This document shows positions 30,547-40,103 of a DNA stretch of 64,000 nt, in pieces. The notes beneath the pieces were generated by a model. The model ran no database searches. It was not told where the DNA came from and saw only the letters and a list, made by a program, of their open reading frames with translations. Each line of letters starts with the position of its first letter. Position 1 is the stretch's first letter. The translations under genes and the position numbers were made by a program. Origin of the DNA: Mucispirillum schaedleri (GTDB lineage Bacteria; Chrysiogenota; Deferribacteres; Deferribacterales; Mucispirillaceae); the NCBI GenBank assembly GCA_949287985.1, contig CASEIN010000062.1, positions 25,706 through 89,705 on the forward strand, in the 5' to 3' direction.

Positions 30547-31422
30547 TTATTTAATTAATAAATCAGCTATTTCTCTATATCTTTTAGAAGTTTCATCAGA
30601 TATATTTTTAGGAAGCACAGGTCCAGGAGCCTGTTTATTCCAGTCTAGAGTTTCAAGGTAGTTTCTAACTATTTGTTTATCCATACTATCCTGCACTTTG
30701 CCCGGAGTATATTTATCAGCAAACCAAAAGCGGGAAGAATCAGGAGTTAAAACTTCATCAATTAAAATAACTTTACCATCAAAAAGCCCAAACTCAAGTT
30801 TTGTATCTGCAATGATTATACCTTTTGTAAGAGCAAGTTCTGATGCAAATTTGTATATAGCAATAGTATAATCTTTCATTTGGTTTGCATAATCAGTGCC
30901 TACTATTTCGCACATTTTTTCAAAAGAAATACTTTCATCATGGCCAACATCTGCTTTAGTAGATGGTGTAAATATTGGTTCAGGCAGTTTATCAGCCTCT
31001 TTTAAACCAGCAGGAAGTTTTATACCACAAACAGAGCCAGTTTGTAAATAATCTTTCATACCAGAGCCTGTAATATAGCCACGAACAACACATTCTGCTA
31101 AAAGTGGTTTAGCTTTTTTAACAAGCATACTTCTACCTTCAAGCACATCTTTATATTTATGGCATACTTCAGGCATTTTTGAAACATCTGTAGTAATAAG
31201 ATGGTTATCTATAATATGGCTTGTTTTATCAAACCAAAATTTTGAAAGTTCAGTTAATACTTTTCCTTTTCCTTCTATTCCTTCAGGTAAAATAACATCA
31301 AAAGCAGAAAGCCTGTCAGTTGATACAATTAAAAGTTTATCATCTAAATCATAAATATCTCTAACTTTTCCTCTGCCAACAAGTTTTAAATCTGGAAACT
31401 CTGTTTGCATAACTATGTTCAT
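30547..31422 (-). CDS. purC: SAICAR synthase
   Basis: Phosphoribosylaminoimidazole-succinocarboxamide synthase, which ligates aspartate to CAIR in purine synthesis. The ATG at 31422 has a strong RBS (GAGGTG) and gives 291 residues; an in-frame upstream start at 31461 is less likely. Motifs: [13 protein letters not shown] near the N-terminus, [22 protein letters not shown], and [14 protein letters not shown]. It is the longer (yeast-like) family version. First gene of the - strand array leading to dnaA and gyrA. Confidence 0.95.
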   Translation of the reverse strand: MNIVMQTEFPDLKLVGRGKVRDIYDLDDKLLIVSTDRLSAFDVILPEGIEGKGKVLTELSKFWFDKTSHIIDNHLITTDVSKMPEVCHKYKDVLEGRSMLVKKAKPLLAECVVRGYITGSGMKDYLQTGSVCGIKLPAGLKEADKLPEPIFTPSTKADVGHDESISFEKMCEIVGTDYANQMKDYTIAIYKFASELALTKGIIIADTKLEFGLFDGKVILIDEVLTPDSSRFWFADKYTPGKVQDSMDKQIVRNYLETLDWNKQAPGPVLPKNISDETSKRYREIADLLIK

Positions 31423-31605
31423 AAAATCACCTCGCAAAATATATTGATAATATTTTTCCACACTAAAATCAAGAAAATTAATTTTTCAGCCCACATTTTA
31501 TATATAAAATAATAGAATAATTTAAAAAAAATAATATACAGCATTATATAAAACAAAAAATATATGCAATAATATGGTAAATAATAAAAAAAATTAACTA
31601 TTTAC

Positions 31606-31634
31606 TTGAAAAATAAAAAAATATAGTTTATATT
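31606..31634 (+). promoter_or_regulatory. Promoter of the Lrp-type regulator gene
   Basis: TTGAAA at 31606-31611 and TATATT at 31629-31634, each one mismatch from the sigma-70 consensus, with a 17-base spacer. The RBS GAGGTG (31648-31653) follows at the right distance. The site lies in the divergent region between purC and the regulator. Confidence 0.6.
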
Positions 31635-31657
31635 CAGTAAGATAAGTGAGGTGCATC

Positions 31658-32107
31658 ATGGCATTAGACTCAATTGACGTGCAGATTTTAAATATGCTGA
31701 TAGAAAATGGCAGAATATCTTATACAGATATTGCCAAAGAAGTTGGCATGAAACCACCATCTGTTATTGACCGTATTAAAAAAATGGAGATGGACGGCTT
31801 AATATACGACTACACTGCCCGTGTAGATTACAGGAAAATGGGCTATGACATGGTTGCTTTCATTGGTGTTGTTATGGATAACCCTGTATATATTGATGAT
31901 TCTGAAAATATTTTTAAAAATATTGATGAAGATATTGTAGAATGTTACCACGTTACAGGTGATTTTACACTATTATTAAAAGTAATAACAAAAAATACAA
32001 ATACATTAGCAGGAATAATCCGTAAATTAAGGGAATTACCGGGTGTTGCAAGCACAAATACTATATTAGTATTTTCTACAATGATTAATAGAGTTCATAA
32101 GGTGTAA
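31658..32107 (+). CDS. Lrp/AsnC family transcriptional regulator
   Basis: 149-residue regulator of the feast/famine family. N-terminal helix-turn-helix (LDSIDVQILNMLIENGRISY then TDIAKEVGMKPPSVIDRIKK, residues 3-42) and a C-terminal RAM/AsnC ligand-binding domain (residues 65-149) with VECYHVTGDFTLLLKV. It probably binds an amino acid and acts as an oligomer. The start at ATG 31658 is preceded by GAGGTG; a GTG at 31646 would add 4 residues. Divergent from purC; its promoter is visible at 31606-31634. A GT2 gene follows 6 bases after its stop. Target genes unknown. Confidence 0.92.
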   Translation: MALDSIDVQILNMLIENGRISYTDIAKEVGMKPPSVIDRIKKMEMDGLIYDYTARVDYRKMGYDMVAFIGVVMDNPVYIDDSENIFKNIDEDIVECYHVTGDFTLLLKVITKNTNTLAGIIRKLRELPGVASTNTILVFSTMINRVHKV

Positions 32108-32113
32108 GCATTT

Positions 32114-32884
32114 GTGAGTGATATTTCTGTTATTATACCAGTATATAATAGAGATAGTTCTTTAAAAGATGCAGTAGAAAGCGTATTATTACAAACATAT
32201 AAGCCATCGGAAATAATTATTATTGACGATGGCTCTTTTATTTCTGCAAAAGATATTTTAAAAAATTATTTAAGCCATGTAAAAATAATCAGCCACAAAA
32301 GTAATATGGGTGTTAGTGCAGCACGTAATACTGGTGTTATAAACAGCAGTTCAAAGTATATTGCTTTTCTTGATTCAGACGATATTTTCCTTCCAAATAA
32401 ACTTGAAATGCAGCTTAAGTTTATGAAAGATAATAGTTATAAAATAAGCCATACAAATGAGTTTTGGTATAGAATTGATAAATGGGTAAATCAGGTAAAA
32501 TCAAGCCAGAGATATGGTGGAAAAATTTTAGAAAAAATTTTAGATAAATGTAGAATAAGCCCGTCATCATTAATGGTAGAAAAAGATATATTTGAAAAAA
32601 CAGGGCTTTTTGATACTTCGCTTAAAGTATGTGAAGATTATGATATATCTTTAAGGTTTGCATTATTTTATAATATTGGTTACTTAGATAAAAAATTAAT
32701 TATAAAACGTGCTGTTGAAGAAAACAGTTTAAGTGCATCTATTAATCATATAGAGCATATAAGATATAATATATTAAAAAATTTTTATGAAAAATATAAA
32801 GATAAATTAAATAAAGATGAAAGTAATGCAATATTAAAAGAAATAGATAGAAAAACAAGTATAATCAAGCCAGAATATAGATAA
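32114..32884 (+). CDS. Glycosyltransferase family 2 protein
   Basis: 256-residue GT-A fold enzyme. It begins SVIIPVYNRDSSLKDAVESV, with IIIIDDGS (nucleotide-sugar binding Asp pair) near residues 35-42 and the metal-binding LDSDDIFLPNK near 87-97. No transmembrane segment. It starts at GTG 32114 shortly after the regulator gene, with AAGGTG upstream as a possible RBS. Acceptor unknown; likely in surface polysaccharide or core assembly. It is the only glycosyltransferase near here and far from the glycan locus at 50-64 kb. Confidence 0.87.
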   Translation: MSDISVIIPVYNRDSSLKDAVESVLLQTYKPSEIIIIDDGSFISAKDILKNYLSHVKIISHKSNMGVSAARNTGVINSSSKYIAFLDSDDIFLPNKLEMQLKFMKDNSYKISHTNEFWYRIDKWVNQVKSSQRYGGKILEKILDKCRISPSSLMVEKDIFEKTGLFDTSLKVCEDYDISLRFALFYNIGYLDKKLIIKRAVEENSLSASINHIEHIRYNILKNFYEKYKDKLNKDESNAILKEIDRKTSIIKPEYR

Positions 32885-32915
32885 TTTATATACTAGCCAT
32901 TCCTTTTTTAAAACA

Positions 32916-32943
32916 TTGACACTTTAAAAACATATGTAATATT
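32916..32943 (+). promoter_or_regulatory. Possible promoter of ccsBA
   Basis: A perfect -35 TTGACA (32916-32921) with AATATT at 38-43 of the same block (32938-32943), 16-base spacer, and an upstream TG as in extended -10 promoters. It stands alone upstream of ccsBA in the 113-base gap. The -10 is poor, so this is a candidate only. Confidence 0.4.
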
Positions 32944-33042
32944 AATGGAGATATAATAATTAATAATTGAATAAATAAATAATATTGTGATAGTGTATTG
33001 CAATTTATAAAAAAGAAATCATATGCAGGAGAATTACAGCTT

Positions 33043-35880
33043 ATGAAAATAATTAAATTATTTTGTTCGGTATATGTAACAATAGCTCTTCTTGCACTTT
33101 ATGGAATATTATGTGCAGTAGCTACATTTATTGAAGCAGATGCAGCATATGGCACCAGTGCTGCTCAAGATTTAATATACAGAACAGCTTTTTTTAATAT
33201 TGTCCATTTCCTATTGCTTGCAAATTTAATAGGAGTATTTGTTTTAAGAAAATTTTGGAAAACTAAAAAATATTACAGTATGGTTCTTCATATATCATTT
33301 ATTGTAATATTACTAGGTGCAGCAATTACAAGATTTTACGGTTTTGAAGGCCTTATGCATATAAGGGAAGGAAACGCATCTGACAGTATTGCCACATTAG
33401 ATGAATATGTTAATATTGGTGCAGTAGTTGATGGCGAATTTTACAGTTATAAATTTCCAGTAAGGTTTAACAGTGTTACGCAGACTCATTTTAATGAAGT
33501 TATACCTTTTCAAGGTAAAGAATTAGTAGTTAAATTTAATACATATAAGCAAGGTGGCAAACAAAATTTTGATGTAATAAATATTACAGCCACATACGGT
33601 GGAGATTCTGCTACTTTAGACCTGCCGCAAAGCTATCTTGATGCTCAAATCGGTCAAGCTGCAAGATTAGGTGGTATAGATTTTCAATTTATATGGGGAC
33701 CTGCTCAGCTTAGTATGCCATTTAAAATTCATTTAGATGATTTTATATTAACAAGATATCCAGGTTCTGAAAGCCCATCATCATATAAATCAAAAATTAC
33801 AGTTACAAACTACGAAGATAACTCTAATTTTTCATATGAAATATTTATGAATAATGTGCTTGATTATAAAGGTTACAGGTTTTTCCAGTCATCATATGAT
33901 ACAGATGAAAAAGGAACAATTTTAAGTGTTAATAAAGACCCTGGTAAAATTCCAACATATATTGGTTACTTTTTATTAACAGTAGGCTTTTTATGGAGCT
34001 TTTTTGGAAAACACAGTAGAATATGGCAGTTAAGCAATTATTTGAAAAAGCAAAATTTATATGCTTTATTAATTGGTATTTCTTCTGTATTTTTCATGCT
34101 TGCTGGTAATGTTTATGCTCAAGAAAATACAGGAAACCAAAACGGTTACCAAGGTAATGTATTTGTATATCATGAAAAAAGAACACCAGAAGAAATAGAG
34201 GCATTAAATAAAAAAGAAATCGATGCATTATCATCAAATATAAGCAAAAATATGAAAGACCATTCTGGTAAACTTGCAAAAATATTAGTTCAAGATTATC
34301 AGGGCAGGATTAAGCCTTTAGATACATTAGCATTAGATATTCTTCACAAGCTTATAAGAAAAGAAAGTTATAATGGTATGAATCATGTGGAAATATTTTT
34401 AGGTATGATGTTATACCGTGATACTTTTGAGAAAATGAAAATGTTTCCTATAAAAACAAAAGAATTAAAAAAGCTTTTAGGAATAGAACCTGATGAAGAA
34501 TATGTTGCATTTAAAGATGTATTTGATGCTGCAGGTAAATATAAATTAAGTGATGCAGTAAATGAAGCAAATAAAGTAAGCCCATATAATAGAAACCAGT
34601 TTGAAAAAGAGCTTATTAAATTTAATGAACAGATGAATATTGCTTATACAGTATATAATGCACAAATGTTTTTAATAATACCAGATATTACAGGTAAAAC
34701 AACTGGTTTTTTAACACCAGATGAGGCAGTTCATACTTTTGATGCACAAAACTCTAATGAAATAAAAAATATTCTGCAAAATTACTTAAATGGTGTAAGA
34801 GATGGCATAGCAAATAATAACTGGGCAGAGGCAGATAAAAACCTTGATTTATTAATCCAGTATCAAAAAACTCACGGTGCAAAAATACTGCCGCCTGATA
34901 CCAAAGTAAGTGTAGAAATATTTATGAATTCTTTTAATCCATTTAAGAATTTAACATTAGTATATATATTACTTGGTATAGTTTTATTTGGTTTTGTAAT
35001 AACAGCCATCTTACAAAACAAACCTGTTAATAAAATAGCAGGAAAAGTAATTATTATATTATCTATTATAGCAGTAGCACTGCATACACTTGGTTTAATA
35101 TTAAGGTGGTATATAGCAGGCTATGCTCCATGGAGTAATGCTTATGAATCAATGATATATATCGCATGGGCAGGTGCAGCAGCAGGTCTTATTTTCTTTA
35201 GAAAATCGCTTCTTGCAATTGCAGGCACTAATTTTGTGGCAGGTATCACATTATTTGTAGCAAATTTAGGTTTTATGGACCCACAGATTGGAACACTTGT
35301 GCCAGTGCTTAAATCATACTGGTTAAATATACACGTATCAGTTATTACAGCAAGTTACAGCTTTTTTGGTTTATCATTTGTGCTTGGTGTTGTAGTAATG
35401 GTGCTGTTTATTTTAAGAAGTGATAAAAGAAAGCATATTGACCAAAGTATTTTAAATGTTAATGCTATTAATGAGATTAGCTTAATTTTAGGTTTAGGCT
35501 TACTTACTGTTGGAACATTTTTAGGTGGCGTTTGGGCAAATGAAAGCTGGGGGCGTTACTGGGGCTGGGACCCAAAAGAAACCTGGTCATTAATTACTGT
35601 TGTAGCATATACTATTGTTCTGCATTTAAGGTTAATTAAACCTTTAAATAAACCATATATTTTTACAGTAGCTACAACACTTGGTTTTTATACAGTCCTA
35701 ATGACATATTTTGGTGTAAATTTTTATTTAAGTGGTAAGCATTCATATGCATCAGGCGAGCCAGTACCTATTCCAACATTCTTATATGTAATGGTTGGGC
35801 TGCATATATTATTAATTGTTCTTTCTTATAGAAAAAGAAATATTGAAAATGCATCTCTTAGTGAGAAAGAAGAAAATTAA
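33043..35880 (+). CDS. ccsBA: Fused ResB-CcsA (CcsBA) cytochrome c biogenesis protein
   Basis: 945-residue inner-membrane heme exporter and holocytochrome c synthetase of System II. The N-terminal ResB/CcsB part has several transmembrane helices and a long periplasmic region (about residues 100-310); after a linker, the C-terminal CcsA part (from about 640) has the tryptophan-rich WWD heme-binding motif ESWGRYWGWDPKETWSLI. Single-chain fusions of this kind occur in Campylobacterota, some Bacteroidota and related lineages. I start it at ATG 33043 (AGGAG 11 bases upstream); an upstream TTG at 32998 would add 15 residues. Followed by a strong terminator at 35906-35935. Implies c-type cytochromes are made. 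Confidence 0.94.
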   Translation: MKIIKLFCSVYVTIALLALYGILCAVATFIEADAAYGTSAAQDLIYRTAFFNIVHFLLLANLIGVFVLRKFWKTKKYYSMVLHISFIVILLGAAITRFYGFEGLMHIREGNASDSIATLDEYVNIGAVVDGEFYSYKFPVRFNSVTQTHFNEVIPFQGKELVVKFNTYKQGGKQNFDVINITATYGGDSATLDLPQSYLDAQIGQAARLGGIDFQFIWGPAQLSMPFKIHLDDFILTRYPGSESPSSYKSKITVTNYEDNSNFSYEIFMNNVLDYKGYRFFQSSYDTDEKGTILSVNKDPGKIPTYIGYFLLTVGFLWSFFGKHSRIWQLSNYLKKQNLYALLIGISSVFFMLAGNVYAQENTGNQNGYQGNVFVYHEKRTPEEIEALNKKEIDALSSNISKNMKDHSGKLAKILVQDYQGRIKPLDTLALDILHKLIRKESYNGMNHVEIFLGMMLYRDTFEKMKMFPIKTKELKKLLGIEPDEEYVAFKDVFDAAGKYKLSDAVNEANKVSPYNRNQFEKELIKFNEQMNIAYTVYNAQMFLIIPDITGKTTGFLTPDEAVHTFDAQNSNEIKNILQNYLNGVRDGIANNNWAEADKNLDLLIQYQKTHGAKILPPDTKVSVEIFMNSFNPFKNLTLVYILLGIVLFGFVITAILQNKPVNKIAGKVIIILSIIAVALHTLGLILRWYIAGYAPWSNAYESMIYIAWAGAAAGLIFFRKSLLAIAGTNFVAGITLFVANLGFMDPQIGTLVPVLKSYWLNIHVSVITASYSFFGLSFVLGVVVMVLFILRSDKRKHIDQSILNVNAINEISLILGLGLLTVGTFLGGVWANESWGRYWGWDPKETWSLITVVAYTIVLHLRLIKPLNKPYIFTVATTLGFYTVLMTYFGVNFYLSGKHSYASGEPVPIPTFLYVMVGLHILLIVLSYRKRNIENASLSEKEEN

Positions 35881-35905
35881 AAATATAAGTAAAATAGAAA
35901 ATTTA

Positions 35906-35935
35906 CCCTGCCTTATTATAAGGCAGGGTTTTTTT
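35906..35935 (+). terminator. Rho-independent terminator of ccsBA
   Basis: Perfect 9-bp stem (CCCTGCCTT at 35906-35914 pairing with AAGGCAGGG at 35920-35928), 5-base loop, then seven T residues (35929-35935). Located 26 bases after the ccsBA stop. Confidence 0.95.
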
Positions 35936-36105
35936 GTATTAAATTGAAAATATAAATTAATCTGAAAATAAAATGATATATTTAGTTAACAGCATATATG
36001 AAAATATAATACTAATAAAATACAAAATTAATAGTATGGATTATACTATAATAAATAGAAGTTAAAATACATATTGCTATTATAAATAACAAAGCAAGCA
36101 AATAT

Positions 36106-36630
36106 TTATTCTTCTGTTACTTTATAATCACCACTATTTATTCTTTTTTTAATATGTTTTTTGATGGTTTCTCTTTTAGTATTTGGCAGCCTGTCTATAA
36201 AAAGAGTGCCTTCTAAATGGTCAGACTCATGCTGCAAGATACGAGAAAGCCTGTCAGTTGCTTCTATTATTTTTTCATTACCGTATCTATCCTGGTATTT
36301 AACTTTTACTTTCATATATCTTTTTACAAAAGCATATTCTCCGGGAATAGAAAGGCAGCCTTCTTCTTCTAATATTTCACCTTCTTTTTCAATAAATTCA
36401 GGGTTTATTATTTCCATAGGGTTGTTTACATTCGGTTCTGGCAAATCATCAAGCACAAAAAGTCTTAATGACAGCCCAACTTGTGGAGCAGCTAAACCAA
36501 GCCCCTTTGCTTCATACATAGTTTCAAGCATATTATCTAAAAGTGTATGCAGTTCTTCATTAAACTCTGTAACAGGTTTTGCCTTTTGGCGTAATATTTC
36601 ATTGGGAAAAGTTTTTATTTCTAGTATCAT
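36106..36630 (-). CDS. def: Peptide deformylase
   Basis: 174-residue metallohydrolase removing the formyl group from nascent N-terminal Met. All three motifs are present: GLAAPQVGLS (motif 1), EEGCLSIPGEY with the metal-binding Cys (motif 2), and LQHESDHLEGTLFID with the HExxH-type HESDH (motif 3). Ends the rplU-rpmA-obgE side of the - strand group; it begins 4 bases after the stop of the DUF721-like gene and may be co-transcribed. No fmt gene adjacent. Confidence 0.96.
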   Translation of the reverse strand: MILEIKTFPNEILRQKAKPVTEFNEELHTLLDNMLETMYEAKGLGLAAPQVGLSLRLFVLDDLPEPNVNNPMEIINPEFIEKEGEILEEEGCLSIPGEYAFVKRYMKVKVKYQDRYGNEKIIEATDRLSRILQHESDHLEGTLFIDRLPNTKRETIKKHIKKRINSGDYKVTEE

Positions 36631-36634
36631 ATGG

Positions 36635-37081
36635 TTATCCTTTTAATATCCAGTTATCAAAATTATTTTGGTGAAAAAAATTTGTAAGAAACTCTTTAAA
36701 ATATTCACCTAAAACTTTATTATCAAACCTTTGAGCATAATTATTTATATAACTTTCTGCTCGTTTAGATATATTATAGTTAATAATATTTTTTTTATCA
36801 AGTTTTTCATATTTTGGTAATAATTTAAAAATAATCTTGTTTACATCAAACCCATTATTATGTAAAAGCTCCATAAATTCCTGTTCCATATAAAGCATTT
36901 CACTATACCATATATTATCATGCACATTTATAGTAAGTATTTTTTTTAAAGGGTCAAAATCATAGGGAGTAGTAACATTTTTAATGTCATCAATAACAGA
37001 AGAATACCATATTTTATAAATAAGCTTCATTTGAGCAACAGCAACATTGCTACTGTTTAATATCTGGCTGATTTTCTTCAT
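36635..37081 (-). CDS. DUF721/DciA-like protein
   Basis: 148-residue protein with an N-terminal domain resembling DUF721 (DciA): MKKISQILNSS then a conserved tryptophan in YKIWYSSVIDDIKNVTTPY and the strand pattern KKILTINVHDNIWYSEMLY with the FMELLHNNGFDVNKIIFKL end. DciA-type proteins act as the loader of the replicative helicase DnaB in bacteria without DnaC. The C-terminal 50 residues are unlike known DciA. Its start overlaps the end of obgE by 32 bases, a strong sign of coupled translation. The assignment is by motif shape only. Confidence 0.6.
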   Translation of the reverse strand: MKKISQILNSSNVAVAQMKLIYKIWYSSVIDDIKNVTTPYDFDPLKKILTINVHDNIWYSEMLYMEQEFMELLHNNGFDVNKIIFKLLPKYEKLDKKNIINYNISKRAESYINNYAQRFDNKVLGEYFKEFLTNFFHQNNFDNWILKG

Positions 37082-38081
37082 ATTCTGCTCTATTTTCTTT
37101 TACTTTTTGTGCAGTATAATCAATTAATTCGCTTGTCCCATTATGGCTTATAGAAGATATTTTAAAAAGAGTAAGTTTATTTTTTGCTACATATTCTTCA
37201 AATTCTTTTAAGTTTTCTTCATTACAAGAGTCTATTTTTGTAGCAGTAACTATTTCCATTCTATTTTCAAACCCACTGTTATATAAAGTTAATTCTTTTC
37301 TAATAGTTTCATATCGTTTTACCATAGATTCTTCACTTGATGAATCAATAAAGTGCAGTAAAATAGAAGTTCTTTCAATATGGCGTAAAAATTGGTGGCC
37401 AAGCCCTGAGCCTGTATGGGCATCTTCAATAAGACCTGGCATATCAGCAATAACAAAGCTGCCACCATGACCGTCTTTTACCACACCTAAATTAGGTGTT
37501 AAGGTAGTAAAAGGATAATCTGCTATTTTTGGTTTAGCAGCAGATACAACAGAGATAAAAGTAGATTTTCCAGCATTAGGAAATCCTATTATACCTACAT
37601 CAGCTAGAAGTTTTAATTCTAATTCTACTTCTAATTCTTCACCATCTTTACCATCTTCTGCATATCTTGGAGCACGCTGTTCAGGTGTTGCAAAGCACAT
37701 ATTACCTCTACCACCTCTGCCACCACGAGCCACAAGCAATTTTTCATCATGGTGAATAATATCTGCTATAATATCACCAGTTTCTTTATTTTTTATAATT
37801 GTCCCCAGTGGCACAGGAAGAATTAGGTCTGCACCAGCTTTACCATGCATATCACTGCCTTTTCCTTTTTCGCCATCTTCTGCTTTATATATTGATTTAT
37901 AGCGAAAATCCATAAGAGTATGGCGAGCTTTATCACCTATGAAGTAAATATTAGCTCCATTACCACCGTTGCCACCATTGGGGCCGCCTTTAGGAACATA
38001 TTTTTCTCTGCGAAAACTAATGCAGCCATCACCACCTTTACCTGCTTTTAGTTTTATTGTTGCTGTATCTATAAATTTCAT
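37050..38081 (-). CDS. obgE: GTPase ObgE/CgtA
   Basis: 343-residue GTPase tied to late 50S ribosome assembly and stress control. The glycine-rich Obg fold fills the N-terminus (FRREKYVPKGGPNGGNGG, then GGRGGRGNMCFATPEQRAP), followed by the G domain with P-loop GFPNAGKSTFISVVS and switch DYPFTTLTPNLGVV (about residues 165-200), and ADMPGLIE. The longer C-terminal OCT domain of E. coli is absent. A terminator lies between it and rpmA, but the rplU-rpmA-obgE order is the widely conserved one. Confidence 0.96.
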   Translation of the reverse strand: MKFIDTATIKLKAGKGGDGCISFRREKYVPKGGPNGGNGGNGANIYFIGDKARHTLMDFRYKSIYKAEDGEKGKGSDMHGKAGADLILPVPLGTIIKNKETGDIIADIIHHDEKLLVARGGRGGRGNMCFATPEQRAPRYAEDGKDGEELEVELELKLLADVGIIGFPNAGKSTFISVVSAAKPKIADYPFTTLTPNLGVVKDGHGGSFVIADMPGLIEDAHTGSGLGHQFLRHIERTSILLHFIDSSSEESMVKRYETIRKELTLYNSGFENRMEIVTATKIDSCNEENLKEFEEYVAKNKLTLFKISSISHNGTSELIDYTAQKVKENRAEYEENQPDIKQ

Positions 38082-38101
38082 TATTCTTACTCAAAAGATA
38101 T

Positions 38102-38130
38102 AAAAAAAGCCGGTATTTTATAACCGGCTT
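38102..38130 (-). terminator. Terminator downstream of rplU-rpmA
   Basis: On the - strand an 8-bp GC-rich stem (AAGCCGGT pairing with ACCGGCTT, at 38107-38114 and 38123-38130) precedes a run of seven T's (from 38108 down to 38102). It lies 24 bases after the rpmA stop and before obgE, so obgE probably needs read-through or its own start. Confidence 0.85.
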
Positions 38131-38153
38131 AATATTCATTTTATTATTAATAA

Positions 38154-38417
38154 TTAAGATGCTTTTTCAGCTTCAATAGTAACAAAATGGCCAAGTCTGC
38201 CTTTATCTACAAACTTAACATAGCCAGGAATAAGAGCAAATAAAGTATCATCTTTACCGATACCAACGCCTTCACCTGGTTTATATTTTGTTCCACGCTG
38301 ACGAATAATAATGTTACCTGCTTTAACTAATTCGCCACCAAATTTTTTAACGCCAAGTCTTTTGGAATGGCTGTCCCTACCGTTTCTTGAACTACCGCCT
38401 GCTTTCTTGTGAGCCAT
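38154..38417 (-). CDS. rpmA: 50S ribosomal protein L27
   Basis: 87-residue ribosomal protein. It begins [20 protein letters not shown], the typical N-terminus that reaches the peptidyl transferase centre, and continues with [20 protein letters not shown]. There is no Firmicute-type cleavable extension. Starts 10 bases after the rplU stop. Confidence 0.98.
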   Translation of the reverse strand: MAHKKAGGSSRNGRDSHSKRLGVKKFGGELVKAGNIIIRQRGTKYKPGEGVGIGKDDTLFALIPGYVKFVDKGRLGHFVTIEAEKAS

Positions 38418-38426
38418 TGTTATCTC

Positions 38427-38738
38427 CTATCCGTTAATTTTAACAACTTGTACTTTAGTATACATTTGTCTGTGACCTTGGCGTTTACGATAGTCTTTTC
38501 TTCTTTTCTTTTTAAAAATATAAACGCGGTCAGCTTTACCGTGCTCAAGCACTTTAACTTCTACTGAAGCTCCTTTAATAAAAGGCGAACCTGCAGTTTG
38601 CTTGTTCTCACCTGAAATAAAAAGAACTTCTTCAATTTTGTATGTGGCGTCTTTTTCAGCTTCAATTTTTTCAACATTAAAAGTATCGCCTTCTTTTACG
38701 GTGTATTGTTTACCACCAGTTTTAATTACTGCGAACAT
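38427..38738 (-). CDS. rplU: 50S ribosomal protein L21
   Basis: 103-residue ribosomal protein starting MFAVIKTGGKQYTVKEGDTF and ending with the basic KKRRKDYRKRQGHRQMYTKV. I use ATG 38738, which follows a good RBS (GGAGG) and gives the family length; a longer reading from 38798 adds residues not found in the family. Its promoter is visible at 38770-38798. Confidence 0.97.
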   Translation of the reverse strand: MFAVIKTGGKQYTVKEGDTFNVEKIEAEKDATYKIEEVLFISGENKQTAGSPFIKGASVEVKVLEHGKADRVYIFKKKRRKDYRKRQGHRQMYTKVQVVKING

Positions 38739-38769
38739 GCAGAACCTCCACCTATTATTAAGGAAAGAT

Positions 38770-38798
38770 AATCTAAACCAAAAAAAAATTACTGTCAA
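38770..38798 (-). promoter_or_regulatory. Promoter of the rplU-rpmA operon
   Basis: On the - strand TTGACA (38798-38793), 17-base spacer containing nine T's, then TAGATT (38775-38770). The -35 is perfect; the -10 matches 4 of 6. It lies 32 bases upstream of the rplU ATG. Confidence 0.7.
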
Positions 38799-38807
38799 GC
38801 ATTAATT

Positions 38808-40001
38808 TTAATTTTCCTGTAATTTTTCTACACCAGCTCCTTTTAGTGTAATCTCCCTTCTTTCCCCTGTATTGCTCATTATTATAACTTTCTTTAAAAA
38901 ATCATCATTTCTATCTGGTGCAAATGTAAAACCTAAATAGCACGATTGACCTTTATTAAGTAAGAAATTTGTATCATTACCATTTGTAATGCAAGACGGC
39001 ATATCTGTTTCATTTAAAACAACCAGCCTAAAATTATTTTCTTTACTTTCAGATAATATAGAATACCTTTGGTCTGCATCACTAGAGTTATGAATAAGTA
39101 TTTTTTGAACATTACCACCAAAATAAACTGTTCCAAAATCAAGCACATCAGAAGCTGCACCATAAAGAAGGTATTCCTTTGCACCTGATAATATGCGTTT
39201 ATTAAACACTATTTTAGAAGCAAAATCACCTGCTGATGTTGGTTTAAAGCTAATAACAATGCCACATGGTTCTACTTCTGGCTCTATAATTGTGCTATCT
39301 TTAATTTTGCATGTAGTTAATGATTTATCTATGGCAAAAGAGCTGTCACCTTCTAAAGAAAATGTAAGTGGTTGTTTGCTGTTAGGGTGTTTTAAAATTT
39401 TAATATAAGCATATTCATCACTTTTAACACCAGCTGTTTCTCCACTCCATTTAATAGAGTATTCAGCACGCTTATTATCAGAATTTTCGCCACTGTTATC
39501 TGTATAATATAAAACAGTAAAATCAGGCATATGTATGCCTTTACCTTTTATTTCATACTTAGTTGAAGAATAATTCTCACCAGTATTACTTATTTTAGCA
39601 GTGATAATCATTTCTTCATTATAGTCTTTCACTTCTGTTGGGGAAAAAGTAATATGAAGCCTGCATTTTTGATTTGCAGATAAGCTAAATAAAGTCTCCC
39701 CATAATGCTGTATACAAGAATCTTTTGTAATACTTGAAAAAGATTCTTTCGTATCATTATCAAAAACATCATCTGTTAGTGGTGCAATTTTCACATCACT
39801 AGTCTGCATAGAAGGGTGTGCAGTAAAAGCAATATTATATTCCATAAGATTTTCTGTATTATTTTGAATATCAATTACCTTGCTAACTATATTTGCCCTG
39901 TCTTTATTAAAAAAAGAATTACCAAAATTTATTGTTTCTGCATTTGCTGCATTAATCATAATGGAAAAAAGCAGTAAAGTTAATATGATTTTATAATGCA
40001 T
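38808..40001 (-). CDS. Exported protein with ASH/choice-of-anchor-D-like beta domains
   Basis: 397-residue protein with a signal peptide (residues 1-21, ending NAANAE). The body contains repeated Ig-like segments of the ASH/HYDIN or choice-of-anchor D type: LHITFSPTEVKDYNEEMII, VISFKPTSAGDFASKIVF and LGFTFAPDRNDDFLKKVII, each a beta-sandwich strand pair typical of cell-surface or periplasmic adhesion or scaffolding proteins. Cysteine pairs (SCIQHYG, QKCRLHITFS, SCYLGF) suggest disulfides. Function unknown. Located between rplU and pglB; a target of N-glycosylation is possible but unproven. Confidence 0.65.
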   Translation of the reverse strand: MHYKIILTLLLFSIMINAANAETINFGNSFFNKDRANIVSKVIDIQNNTENLMEYNIAFTAHPSMQTSDVKIAPLTDDVFDNDTKESFSSITKDSCIQHYGETLFSLSANQKCRLHITFSPTEVKDYNEEMIITAKISNTGENYSSTKYEIKGKGIHMPDFTVLYYTDNSGENSDNKRAEYSIKWSGETAGVKSDEYAYIKILKHPNSKQPLTFSLEGDSSFAIDKSLTTCKIKDSTIIEPEVEPCGIVISFKPTSAGDFASKIVFNKRILSGAKEYLLYGAASDVLDFGTVYFGGNVQKILIHNSSDADQRYSILSESKENNFRLVVLNETDMPSCITNGNDTNFLLNKGQSCYLGFTFAPDRNDDFLKKVIIMSNTGERREITLKGAGVEKLQEN

Positions 40002-40103
40002 ATAATCTCCTAAACAATGTGTATCCTTTTAATATAGCACTTTTTTTATGATTATGAAAGCATAATATTTCATTTTATCTAAAACCATATAAGTATCAAT
40101 ATG

